This document shows, one piece after another, positions 20,314 through 28,480 of a stretch of 64,000 bases of DNA. A program made the translations under genes and the position numbers. The notes under the pieces were generated by a model. The model saw nothing but the letters and a program-made list of their open reading frames with translations. It did not search any database and was not told the origin of the DNA. Within the stretch, counting starts at the first letter, position 1. The number at the start of each line of letters is the position of its first letter. The stretch is from CAKZNE01 sp963976435 (lineage in GTDB: Bacteria > Bacteroidota > Bacteroidia > Flavobacteriales > Schleiferiaceae). The stretch spans positions 1 to 64,000 of the forward strand of contig CAXBKQ010000020.1 of the NCBI GenBank assembly GCA_963976435.1, read 5' to 3'.

Positions 20314-20958
20314 TTAAATATTTATTTTTTTATCCAGCCATTCCTTTTTCCAATTAGAAGAGAAATAATAGCTGAAAATGGAAATTAATATGCCCAAGAA
20401 GGTACCGGCAACAATATCCTCTAAAAAATGTTGAGAAAGGTACATTCTTGAATAGGCAGCTAATGCGGCAATGCTAAAGAATGAAAATTTCAAAACTTTA
20501 TTTCTTCCCAGCAAGGCTAAAAAACCCCAAAAGGCAAAAGCAGCGGTGCTATGTCCGGATGGGAAACTTTTCATAGTATTCATTTTCACTCCTTCTACTA
20601 CTCTTAGATTGTAATCCGTATTTTCAAAATATTTTATGGGTCTAGGAACATCCTTAAAAACCATATTCTTTAGACTTCCAATAAGGAATAAGCTCAATAA
20701 ACTACAGACTAATAAACCTAAAGCATATCTCCATTTCACAAAGGCTAGGATTATTATCCCAAGAGGGAATATCCATCCATCTCCTAAATGAGTAAGGTAT
20801 TTAAAGAATATATCGAAAAAGGGAGAATAGTGATGATTTATCCAAATATGGATATCGTCTTTTGAGTTAAGACTTAAAAAAACAATCCCGGTACCAATAA
20901 AAATTAGGACCGGGATAAAAAAGGATTTATTCTCTTTTACTATTTTAGAAAAAGTCAT
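20314..20958 (-). CDS. PAP2 family membrane phosphatase
   Basis: 214 residues, about six membrane segments. Phosphatase motifs are complete: KDVPRP region, FPSGHSTAAFAFW, and SRMYLSQHFLED (SR-x5-H-x3-D). The family dephosphorylates lipid phosphates such as undecaprenyl pyrophosphate, phosphatidylglycerophosphate or lipid A. It starts directly after the START-like gene stop and is followed after 5 bp by the ArnT-like gene. In this context, recycling of polyprenyl (pyro)phosphate or lipid A dephosphorylation is plausible. Confidence 0.92.
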   Translation of the reverse strand: MTFSKIVKENKSFFIPVLIFIGTGIVFLSLNSKDDIHIWINHHYSPFFDIFFKYLTHLGDGWIFPLGIIILAFVKWRYALGLLVCSLLSLFLIGSLKNMVFKDVPRPIKYFENTDYNLRVVEGVKMNTMKSFPSGHSTAAFAFWGFLALLGRNKVLKFSFFSIAALAAYSRMYLSQHFLEDIVAGTFLGILISIFSYYFSSNWKKEWLDKKINI

Positions 20959-21351
20959 TTAGGCGCCAATGGTGTGTAATAATTCATGAACTTGACTTTC
21001 CCAAAGTCTTTTATCTTCTTCAACTTCATCCGGTTCGCTATGGTCAATAACAATAAGCGAGGCATCCTGTGTAAGCTCGTCTACTATTATTTTAAATTCG
21101 AAAAAGTAGTTTAGTCCTTCTTCTTCATCTTCTTCCCATCTGAAGCGAATAAATTTATCGGTTTTCTTTGCTAGCCTTTTAGCTGATCTTTCTTCGCCAT
21201 CCCATATAAATGTAAATTTTTCACCCCTAGAATTTACATTGTCAGCAAACCATTCTGAAAGTCCGCTGGGTGTAGATAAATAGGGGAATAACATATGGGG
21301 AGATGCCTTTACAGGAATCTCTACTTCGTATTGCACTTTCTCTTCTGTCAT
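20959..21351 (-). CDS. START-like (SRPBCC) domain protein
   Basis: 130 residues, cytosolic and acidic. The pattern YEVEIPVKASPHMLFPYL, SGLSEWFADNV and FRWEEDEEE matches the START-like family widespread in Bacteroidota, related to AHSA1-type lipid- or hydrophobe-binding helix-grip folds. No catalytic role is known. It is the first gene of the START-PAP2-ArnT unit, with no gap to the PAP2 gene. Function within that unit is unknown. Confidence 0.85.
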   Translation of the reverse strand: MTEEKVQYEVEIPVKASPHMLFPYLSTPSGLSEWFADNVNSRGEKFTFIWDGEERSAKRLAKKTDKFIRFRWEEDEEEGLNYFFEFKIIVDELTQDASLIVIDHSEPDEVEEDKRLWESQVHELLHTIGA

Positions 21352-21480
21352 TATTGTCTTTATGGTTGATTAACCTTGTGCGCAATATAGGAAAATTTGT
21401 TTTTCAGAATTTATTAGAAAAAGATTGTTCGAAGCTTTTTTTAAATCCACAAAATATTATATTTGCAGCCCCAAAATGAT

Positions 21481-21554
<74 letters not shown>

Positions 21555-21566
21555 CTAAATTCAAAT

Positions 21567-21606
21567 AAAATCCCAAAGTCAAAATAGATTTTGGGATTTT
21601 TTTTTT
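21567..21606 (+). terminator. Rho-independent terminator of the tRNA
   Basis: Stem AAAATCCCAAA (21567-21577) pairs with TTTGGGATTTT (21590-21600), followed by further T residues. It lies 12 bases after the tRNA discriminator base. Confidence 0.85.
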
Positions 21607-21618
21607 CTCCTATATCAC

Positions 21619-21650
21619 AAAAAAAAAGCCCTGAAAATTCAAGGCTTTTT
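21619..21650 (-). terminator. Rho-independent terminator of sucD
   Basis: On the minus strand AAAAAGCC-T-TGAA pairs with TTCA-G-GGCTTTTT, with one G·U pair, followed by T residues. It lies 20 bases past the sucD stop codon. The plus-strand version has an unpaired position, so it is more effective on the minus strand. Confidence 0.8.
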
Positions 21651-21669
21651 TGGATATTATAAATGATTC

Positions 21670-22551
21670 TTAGGCATTAACACCTAAAAGCTCGGCCATT
21701 TTCTCACCAATTGTTGCAGGAGAATCCACAACATGAACTCCACAATCTGCTAGAATTTTCTTTTTTGCTTGAGCTGTATCTTCAGCACCACCTACTATGG
21801 CACCTGCATGACCCATTGTACGTCCTTTTGGAGCTGTTTCCCCAGCAATAAATCCAACCACGGGTTTCCCATTGCTATTTTCTTTAATCCAGTTTGCAGC
21901 ATCAGCTTCCATTTGTCCACCTATCTCCCCAATCATAACTATACCATCCGTTTCAGGATCTTCCATTAATAATTGTACAGCGTCTTTCATGGAAGTTCCA
22001 ATAATAGGATCTCCTCCAATTCCAATTGCTGTAGATTGTCCCATACCAGCTTTGGTAATTTGGTCAACCGCCTCATAAGTTAAAGTTCCAGATTTAGAAA
22101 TAATTCCAATTCGTCCTGGGTTAAAAATAAATCCAGGCATAATTCCAACCTTTGCTTCACCGGCTGTAATGATACCAGGGCAGTTTGGTCCTATCATTCT
22201 ACACGCTTTATCGGCAAGATATTCTTTCACCATCACCATATCCTTAACAGGGATACCTTCTGTAATGGTTACAATAACCTTAATGCCTGCTTCAGCCGCT
22301 TCCATTATTGCATCGGCAGCAAATGCTGGTGGAACAAAAATTATGGAAACATCGGCGCCAGTTTTGCTAACCGCTTCAGAAACTGTATTAAAAACCGGAC
22401 GGTCCAAATGAGTTTGCCCTCCTTTTCCAGGAGTTACACCACCTACAACTTGGGTTCCATATTCTATCATTTGAGTAGCGTGGAAAGTTCCTTCACTACC
22501 AGTAAATCCTTGAACTATGATTTTTGAATCTTTATTAACTAATACACTCAT
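21670..22551 (-). CDS. sucD: Succinyl-CoA synthetase alpha subunit
   Basis: 293 residues, standard length. It forms, with the beta subunit, the TCA-cycle enzyme converting succinyl-CoA to succinate with NDP phosphorylation. CoA-binding segment GFTGSEGTFHATQMIEYG near 16-33, GPNCPGI near 122, and the phosphohistidine loop GHAGAIVGG near 246 are intact. The beta subunit sucC is not next to it, as is common in Bacteroidota. A terminator follows. The upstream gap of about 100 bp to the cyclophilin gene should contain its promoter (TATTTTCG-like box). Confidence 0.97.
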   Translation of the reverse strand: MSVLVNKDSKIIVQGFTGSEGTFHATQMIEYGTQVVGGVTPGKGGQTHLDRPVFNTVSEAVSKTGADVSIIFVPPAFAADAIMEAAEAGIKVIVTITEGIPVKDMVMVKEYLADKACRMIGPNCPGIITAGEAKVGIMPGFIFNPGRIGIISKSGTLTYEAVDQITKAGMGQSTAIGIGGDPIIGTSMKDAVQLLMEDPETDGIVMIGEIGGQMEADAANWIKENSNGKPVVGFIAGETAPKGRTMGHAGAIVGGAEDTAQAKKKILADCGVHVVDSPATIGEKMAELLGVNA

Positions 22552-22653
22552 GGAGAGGTTATAATTTAAATTTTAAAAATATTGCTGCGAAAATAATAGA
22601 TAAAGTAAAGGCAGAATACTATTCTCCAATAATTTTTAACAGAACTTATATAA

Positions 22654-23445
22654 TTATAGAGAATCAACGATATTTAGCTTGATTGGAATATTTACTAATG
22701 GCCATTCCCCACTATCCACCTCCACCTCACTAATTTTTTCTACAATATCCATCCCTTCCACAACTTCACCAAAAATAGTATGCTCAAAATCCAAATGTGG
22801 AGAACCACCTATGCTAGAGTAAATTTCCAATTGAGTTTCATTAAACTCTGTATTATAGCTCTCTGCCATTAATTTCAGTTGATGCTTTGAATAGCTTTTA
22901 CCTAGTGAAATATAAAATTCATAAGGATTGGATGCTTTAGTTTCATTTTTTTTATAATTCCTAGCCGCAGCTACAGCTCCCCTCTTGTGAAAATGCTGAT
23001 CATTAATTTCTTGCGGCAATTTATAATCTCCTAGCTCTGCCCTCTTTTTTGCTGTTTCCTCCGAATCGCTATTTCCCGCTTGAATTACATGATCTTTTGA
23101 TACCCGATGAAAAAAGGTGCTATTGAAATATTTCTGACTGATGAGGTAAAGAAAATTGGCACGATGAATTGGAGTATCCTTAAAGAGCTTAATCTTTATT
23201 AAACCAAAATCAGTTTGAATTTCTACAAGCTCTTCCTGATGTTCTTGGCCATAGGAAAGAAAAAACTCAGCAGCATTGTCGCTGCTGAGTTTATTTTGTT
23301 TTTGCTTTTCTATTGTAGTCTTTACAGCCTTATTTTCTTCCAGTTTGGACTTGGTTTCTTCAATTTCCACCCTATTTTCTTTACAGGAATAAAAGAGAAA
23401 CAAACAGCAAATAAAAATTCCCAGGGAGATTTTGTTCTTTTCCAA
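22654..23445 (-). CDS. Lipoprotein cyclophilin-type peptidyl-prolyl isomerase
   Basis: 263 residues. The signal peptide ends in a lipobox (FLFYSC, cysteine at 21), predicting a lipid-anchored periplasmic protein. The start codon is TTG; no ATG exists before the cyclophilin domain. The domain starts near 78 with VEIQTDFGLIKIKLFKDTPI, then HRANFLYL, FFHRV, IQAGNSD and FGEVVEGMDIVEKI. The usual active-site glycine after IQAG is kept, while the loop between is extended with charged residues. Role: catalysing prolyl isomerisation of envelope proteins. It lies 33 bp after the oxyR stop on the same strand, so it may be co-transcribed. Confidence 0.88.
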   Translation of the reverse strand: MEKNKISLGIFICCLFLFYSCKENRVEIEETKSKLEENKAVKTTIEKQKQNKLSSDNAAEFFLSYGQEHQEELVEIQTDFGLIKIKLFKDTPIHRANFLYLISQKYFNSTFFHRVSKDHVIQAGNSDSEETAKKRAELGDYKLPQEINDQHFHKRGAVAAARNYKKNETKASNPYEFYISLGKSYSKHQLKLMAESYNTEFNETQLEIYSSIGGSPHLDFEHTIFGEVVEGMDIVEKISEVEVDSGEWPLVNIPIKLNIVDSL

Positions 23446-23478
23446 AGTATCACATTGTTTTGGACAAAGTAGAAATTT

Positions 23479-24420
23479 TTAGGCAGATTTTAATGGACTT
23501 ACCACCTCATTATCCCTGGTGAGTAATTTTTCGGGAATGCTGCTTTGGATAATAGCCTTTAATTCTTGGATTATCTTTATTTTCAACTCAGCTCTGGTGT
23601 AAATCATACTAATTTCCCTCGATGGCTTAGGATCTGCTATAGCTTTAATATAGCGTTGATCTTCAGCTGCTAAGTCAACCGCATGCAGGTATGGAATTAA
23701 GGTCATTCCAAATCCCTTTTTGCTTAATTTAATTAGGGTTTCAAAATTCCCTGACTCAAGGTCTACCGGTTTTTTGTCGCCTTTTAATTTCTTATTGCAA
23801 ATATTCAAAATACTATTCCTAAAGCAATGTCCTTCATTTAGGAGTAAAATATCATCTACATCCAATTCAGAATTGGTAATAAACGCCTCCTTAAACAATC
23901 GATGATTTTCTGGAACAAAACCCATAAATGGTTCGTAATACAAAGGATTTTCAATAATACCTTTCTCCTCTAAAGGTGTGGCTATAATGGCTGCATCCAG
24001 CTCATCTATTCTTAAAAGCTCCACGATTTTATCAGTTCTTAATTCCTGAATTTGCAATTGAATTTTCGGGAATTTCTCATGGAATTTGCGAATAAACCTT
24101 GGCACCAGTGACGGAGAAATGGTTGGTAAAACCCCAAGTTTAAAAGGCCCTTCCATTTGATTTTTAGACTCTTGTAAAATTTCATTTATTCTACTAGACT
24201 CATTTAATACTATTCTAGCCTGCTCTATAATTTTTATGCCTATGGATGTTGGTTTTACCGGATGTTTGCTTCTATCAAATAATAGAACTCCTAGTTCTTC
24301 TTCTAATTTCTGAATCTGCATACTTAGAGTTGGCTGGGTAACAAAACTGGCCTCTGCCGCCCTTGCAAAATGACGATGATTGTCTACAGATATTAGGTAT
24401 TGTAATTGAGTTAATGTCAT
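23479..24420 (-). CDS. oxyR: OxyR-type LysR regulator (peroxide sensor)
   Basis: 313 residues. N-terminal winged helix (MTLTQLQYLISVDNHRHFAR, then TQPTLSMQIQKLEEELG) and a LysR substrate-binding domain. The peroxide-sensing cysteines are present as GHCFRNSILNIC: C199 and C208, the same numbers as in the E. coli protein, so redox sensing by disulfide formation is well supported. A TACTTTTG box at 24455-24448 lies upstream of the ATG. It is divergent from the lipoprotein at 24537 and followed by the cyclophilin lipoprotein. Targets are not evident here; no catalase or ahpC is adjacent. Confidence 0.93.
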   Translation of the reverse strand: MTLTQLQYLISVDNHRHFARAAEASFVTQPTLSMQIQKLEEELGVLLFDRSKHPVKPTSIGIKIIEQARIVLNESSRINEILQESKNQMEGPFKLGVLPTISPSLVPRFIRKFHEKFPKIQLQIQELRTDKIVELLRIDELDAAIIATPLEEKGIIENPLYYEPFMGFVPENHRLFKEAFITNSELDVDDILLLNEGHCFRNSILNICNKKLKGDKKPVDLESGNFETLIKLSKKGFGMTLIPYLHAVDLAAEDQRYIKAIADPKPSREISMIYTRAELKIKIIQELKAIIQSSIPEKLLTRDNEVVSPLKSA

Positions 24421-24536
24421 GATATATAGTTTTAACTAACGAAAAATCAAAAGTAATAAATATTATTGATTTAATGGTTGAACATTGATTAAATTTTCCA
24501 TAATGGATTGTACTATCTTCGCCAAAAATCAAAAAC

Positions 24537-25349
24537 ATGAAAAAAGCACTTAGCTTAGTTGTTCTTACTCAAGCATTTCTATTTTTATCAGGTTGTTCTA
24601 GCCTATTTATGAAATCAGATCCCTTAACTCTGAATTTGGAACAAGGAAGTTCTCATTCTTTAAAAAATGAGACCCACATTCAATATTTTACTGATGCTAC
24701 CCTATCCGAAGAAGTGATGACCATGAAAATGACAATGATGGTTGACTATTCCGTTACAAAGGTTGAAGAAGATGGTAGCCTAGCCTTGGATGCGAAAGTT
24801 TCTTCAGTGAAATTAAAGCAAAATATGCAGGGAATGGGAATTGCTTATGATTCAGAAAACGCCGATTCTACTAATGAAATGGGTGCCATGGTGGCTCAAC
24901 AGCTAGAACCTATTTTGAATCAAATTGTGAATATGAATATTGATAAATTTGGAGAAGTAATAAAAGATGAAAATAAGGAAGAAGCTGCACCTGGAGCAAA
25001 TCCTGAAAACTTAATCGGACAATCATTCTCTAAACTTCCAGCTTGTGAATTAAAAGTTGGCGAAACTTGGACTCAAGAATTAGACAGTACAAGTAATGTT
25101 CCTGCTCCTTTAGTTTATACTGTTGAAAGTGTGGATAAGGAAAAAGTAACTTTCACCTATGCCGTTGATAAAAGCCAAATCAAAGAAAAAGATAAAGATG
25201 CTGATTTTCAATCTGGCGGAAAGGCCACATATGATCGTAAGACTGGTAAAATTATCAGCACAACAAATAATTCTACCATGAAAGGCACAAATCCTCAAAT
25301 GGGAGATTTCTTTTTGGTTAGCACAACTACAGTAAGCAGCGTAAAATAG
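24537..25349 (+). CDS. Lipoprotein of the DUF6263-like type
   Basis: 270 residues with lipobox FLFLSGC (cysteine 20), so a membrane-anchored periplasmic lipoprotein. The body is beta-rich with methionine-rich segments (MTMKMTMMVDYS) and a QSFSKLPACELKVGETW motif similar to DUF6263-type proteins; family assignment is tentative. No known activity. Divergent from oxyR, separated by 116 bp, so it could share regulation. The next gene starts 7 bp after its stop. Confidence 0.72.
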   Translation: MKKALSLVVLTQAFLFLSGCSSLFMKSDPLTLNLEQGSSHSLKNETHIQYFTDATLSEEVMTMKMTMMVDYSVTKVEEDGSLALDAKVSSVKLKQNMQGMGIAYDSENADSTNEMGAMVAQQLEPILNQIVNMNIDKFGEVIKDENKEEAAPGANPENLIGQSFSKLPACELKVGETWTQELDSTSNVPAPLVYTVESVDKEKVTFTYAVDKSQIKEKDKDADFQSGGKATYDRKTGKIISTTNNSTMKGTNPQMGDFFLVSTTTVSSVK

Positions 25350-25356
25350 TATTTCA

Positions 25357-25989
25357 TTGAATTTCACTGACTTTTTATCAGGACTAAGCCAAATTGAATT
25401 TGAGGCACTACCAGGGCCTCATGCTCATTATAAAATGGCTCCTGTAAATAGAAAGGCATTGGATTTAAACCTTATCGATAAAACAAAAGTAAAAAGGGCG
25501 GCTGTGGCTGCCCTTTTTTTTAATGTTGAAGATTATCCACATTTAGTTTTAACCCAAAGAAAAACCTATCCCGGTGTACATTCAGGTCAAATAAGCTTTC
25601 CAGGTGGAAAAAGGGAAAAATCAGATTTAGACTTTCGAGACACGGCACTTCGTGAAACTGAGGAAGAAATAGGTATAGAACGATCCGAAATTACCTTGCA
25701 TAAAAACCTAAGTGAACTATATATACCTCCCAGTAATTTTTTGGTACAGCCCTATCTCGGCACCATAAATAATTTTCCAAATTTCAAAGCAGAAGAAAAA
25801 GAAGTGGATAAAATTATTAGCATTGATTTTAATAAGTTTTTGGATGATGGGAATATTGAGCTAAGAACTATTAAAATAGGTTCAGGGAGCATTCAAGTTC
25901 CAGCTTTCACCATGGAAGGACATATTATCTGGGGCGCTACTGCTATGATGATCAGTGAATTGAGGGAAATGTTTTTAAAACTAGGATAG
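25357..25989 (+). CDS. Nudix hydrolase, CoA pyrophosphatase-like
   Basis: 210 residues from a TTG at 25357; the first in-frame ATG is 26 codons in and would cut into the conserved N-terminal region. The Nudix box lies at about 83-107 (FPGGKREKSDLDFRDTALRE then TEEEIGI). The extension HSGQISFPGG before the box is typical of NudL/CoA diphosphatases, which split coenzyme A into 3',5'-ADP and 4'-phosphopantetheine. Cytosolic. It begins 7 bp after the lipoprotein stop, probably the same transcript. Confidence 0.88.
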   Translation: MNFTDFLSGLSQIEFEALPGPHAHYKMAPVNRKALDLNLIDKTKVKRAAVAALFFNVEDYPHLVLTQRKTYPGVHSGQISFPGGKREKSDLDFRDTALRETEEEIGIERSEITLHKNLSELYIPPSNFLVQPYLGTINNFPNFKAEEKEVDKIISIDFNKFLDDGNIELRTIKIGSGSIQVPAFTMEGHIIWGATAMMISELREMFLKLG

Positions 25990-26036
25990 TTTTTTAATGT
26001 TTCTATATTTGAGGCAAAGACATCTAGCCAAAAAAA

Positions 26037-26810
26037 ATGAAAATCCGCTTATTTGATGCTTTCGGCAATTCTTTGATAATCAAAAGAGTGCTCATTTTTG
26101 TTTTTGGACTTATCGCCTATTACCGTTTCAATATTGCCAACAAAACTACTGTAAAAGGATCCAAAGTTTTAAAAGGCCTTCCTAATGGAAATGTACTTTT
26201 TGTGAGCAATCACCAAACTTATTTCGCGGATGTAACAGCAATGTACCAAGTTTTTTGTTCTGCAAAATGGGGTGTTTATGATCGAATAAATATGCCCTTT
26301 TATGTTTTAAATCCCAGGACAAACATTTACTTTATTGCTGCTATGGAAACTATGAAGGCGGGTTTGCTACCCAAACTTTTCGCCTATGTAGGTTCGGTTT
26401 CCATCAAAAGAACATGGAGATCTAAAGGCAAAGAAGTAGATAGAGGTGTTGATCCAAAGGATATTGATAAAATTTTTAAAGCAATGAATGCCGGATGGGT
26501 GGTTACTTTTCCTCAGGGTACCACTACCCCATTTGTTCCAGGCAGAAAAGGAACAGCCCATATTATTAAAGATCAAAAACCCATTGTAATTCCAGTAGTT
26601 GTTGATGGCTTTAGAAGAGCCTTTGATAAAAAGGGATTATTCCTCAAAAAAAAGGGGGTAAAGCTTTCCATTACTTTTAAGCCGGCACTAGATATTGATT
26701 ACGAACAAAGTTCAGATGAAATTCTTGAATTAATAATGGACAGCATAGAGCAAAGCGATAGTTTCAACACCATGAAACAACTTGACCTATCTGAAAAACC
26801 CAACTTATAA
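26037..26810 (+). CDS. 1-acyl-glycerol-3-phosphate acyltransferase-like (LPLAT) protein
   Basis: 257 residues with one N-terminal hydrophobic segment (residues 15-30). The acyltransferase block I is NHQTYFAD (58-65), where histidine and aspartate are separated by five residues rather than the usual four. Block III is FPQGTTTPF, corresponding to FPEGT. The family acylates lysophosphatidic acid or related lipids at the membrane. Substrate not determined. The spacing in block I is noted separately. Confidence 0.85.
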   Translation: MKIRLFDAFGNSLIIKRVLIFVFGLIAYYRFNIANKTTVKGSKVLKGLPNGNVLFVSNHQTYFADVTAMYQVFCSAKWGVYDRINMPFYVLNPRTNIYFIAAMETMKAGLLPKLFAYVGSVSIKRTWRSKGKEVDRGVDPKDIDKIFKAMNAGWVVTFPQGTTTPFVPGRKGTAHIIKDQKPIVIPVVVDGFRRAFDKKGLFLKKKGVKLSITFKPALDIDYEQSSDEILELIMDSIEQSDSFNTMKQLDLSEKPNL

Positions 26811-26858
26811 CAGTATTCAATCGTTTAATAAATAGAAACCAATTTGTATCAGGCTACA

Positions 26859-26889
26859 TTGTTATTCTCCAATTTCCTGATTAACTTTG
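26859..26889 (+). promoter_or_regulatory. Bacteroidota housekeeping promoter for the MbnP-like pair
   Basis: TTG at 26859-26861, a 20-base spacer and TAACTTTG at 26882-26889 match the Bacteroidota consensus exactly. The first codon at 26909 lies 19 bases on. Confidence 0.75.
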
Positions 26890-26908
26890 TTGGGTTAGAC
26901 ATCTTCCT

Positions 26909-27658
26909 ATGAAAAGATCATTTTTATTTCTTTTAGTTGGCATAACATTTTTCTCCTGTAAAGAAAAAGTGCTTACCGATACTCCTCCAAATCCAGTGGA
27001 GAATGTTGAAATTGCCGTTTCTTATTTGTGGAATAATCTTGGTTTTAAACCAGATTCTTTATTAACCAACAATAAGGGTAATCAATTTTTTATCACTGAT
27101 ATAAAAGTTTTATTTTCAAGGTTTTACGTTCTTAGCGCAGGAGACACCTTTCAAAATAAAAATGGAAATTTTGCCTATACATTAAATAATGTAGAGCAAT
27201 TGGTTCACGAACTTCCAGATGGTGGCTATTCCGGCTTCTATGGTTTTCGTTTAGGTGTAGATTCTATGGTTAATATAACAACCCTTCCCGGACAAAGCCC
27301 TGAAGGTAGTGGATTAAGAGAATCTGGAATGTTTAGAAACGATGGCATGGGCTATAACTCCATCCTTATTGAAGGAAGAGCGATTGACCCTACTGACCCT
27401 GATGATGTTACCGGTACTATTCCTTTCCGCTATGAAATAGCTAGCCATTATTTTAGAAGGGAATTAAATAGTGGTCAGGCAAATTTCGCCGTAACAGCAG
27501 ATACTCAAGTGAATTTGATTCTCAATATCGATGCATGGCCGATTTTTAATGATTTTGATATTGTAGCTCGCCCTACCATAACCTCGGATCCCAATAATGC
27601 TATTGATTTTGCCCAAGCACAAATGATGTCTGACTCACTATACATCAAACTATTTTAA
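26909..27658 (+). CDS. MbnP-like lipoprotein, diverged
   Basis: 249 residues, lipobox FFSC (cysteine 17). The order of elements (FFITDIKVLFSRFYV, LGVDSMVN, then GYNSILIEGR) resembles MbnP-domain proteins, and the next gene is a clearer member. The usual MYWSW-type tryptophan motif is replaced here by MFRNDGMGYNSI, so the residue that becomes kynurenine in MbnP is missing. It is likely a periplasmic or outer-membrane protein. First gene of a two-gene unit with a good promoter; stop and next start are separated by one base. Confidence 0.7.
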   Translation: MKRSFLFLLVGITFFSCKEKVLTDTPPNPVENVEIAVSYLWNNLGFKPDSLLTNNKGNQFFITDIKVLFSRFYVLSAGDTFQNKNGNFAYTLNNVEQLVHELPDGGYSGFYGFRLGVDSMVNITTLPGQSPEGSGLRESGMFRNDGMGYNSILIEGRAIDPTDPDDVTGTIPFRYEIASHYFRRELNSGQANFAVTADTQVNLILNIDAWPIFNDFDIVARPTITSDPNNAIDFAQAQMMSDSLYIKLF

Positions 27659-27659
27659 A

Positions 27660-28409
27660 ATGAAAAAGCAGCTAATATTCGCAATTTTACTAAGCACTCT
27701 AGTGTTCCTTCCTTCTTGTGAAAAAGATCCTGTAGAAGCTGAACCTGGAAAGTTGAGAATTGTTGTAAGCATGAGCGATGGAACTCAGTCTGTTAGTCAG
27801 GATGAAAATATTAGCTTTTCCAATGGTCAGGATTTAAACATTTCCTTGTTTCGTCTATATCTGAGTAATCTTACATTAATGGAAGGAGAGAGAGAACTTG
27901 AAATAAAAAACCTAGTTTTAGTGGATCCTGGTTCTAATTCCAATAATTCTTTTACGATGACTGTTGAGAATGGGAATTACAGTACTTTAAGTTTTGGTTT
28001 AGGAGTGAATGCTACCCAGAATAATCTAAACCCTGCAGATTTTGACAATAATCACCCGCTGAGCACTTACCAATCCATGTATTGGAGTATGCTTAAATAT
28101 AGATTCGCGAAATTTGAGGGGAAGGCAAATTTGAATGGTAAATTAGGTAGCAGCGATGATGTTTCTGTAGCATTTCACCCAGGAACGGATCCTTTATATC
28201 AACAGGTATCTTTGCCAATAAGTTTAAATATTTCGGAAGACAATACCTATACATTAAATATAGAAATAGATTTAAACGAAATGTTTGCCGGATCTAATCC
28301 ATTTGATTTAACTGACGAAACTCAGACTCAAACACATAGTAATTCTACGGATATTCACATCGCCCAAAAGTTTATGGAGAATTTAAAAGCCTCCATTTCT
28401 GTGAAATAA
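27660..28409 (+). CDS. MbnP-family lipoprotein (putative copper-binding)
   Basis: 249 residues, lipobox VFLPSC (cysteine 20). The family core is visible: LNISLFRLYLSNLTL, LSFGLGVNATQNNLNPADFD, HPLSTYQSMYWSM and FAKFEGK. The tryptophan in MYWSM sits where MbnP proteins carry the tryptophan oxidised by their di-heme partner MbnH. Proteins of this type are implicated in periplasmic copper handling. The only MbnH-like gene in the window is the interrupted one at 52566. Cotranscribed with the diverged paralogue upstream. Confidence 0.8.
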   Translation: MKKQLIFAILLSTLVFLPSCEKDPVEAEPGKLRIVVSMSDGTQSVSQDENISFSNGQDLNISLFRLYLSNLTLMEGERELEIKNLVLVDPGSNSNNSFTMTVENGNYSTLSFGLGVNATQNNLNPADFDNNHPLSTYQSMYWSMLKYRFAKFEGKANLNGKLGSSDDVSVAFHPGTDPLYQQVSLPISLNISEDNTYTLNIEIDLNEMFAGSNPFDLTDETQTQTHSNSTDIHIAQKFMENLKASISVK

Positions 28410-28480
28410 TATTTATTTCCTTTTTAATCCCTTTTTAAACACTAAGCTTTTTTAGATTTGTGAGATATTCTTATCTATCT

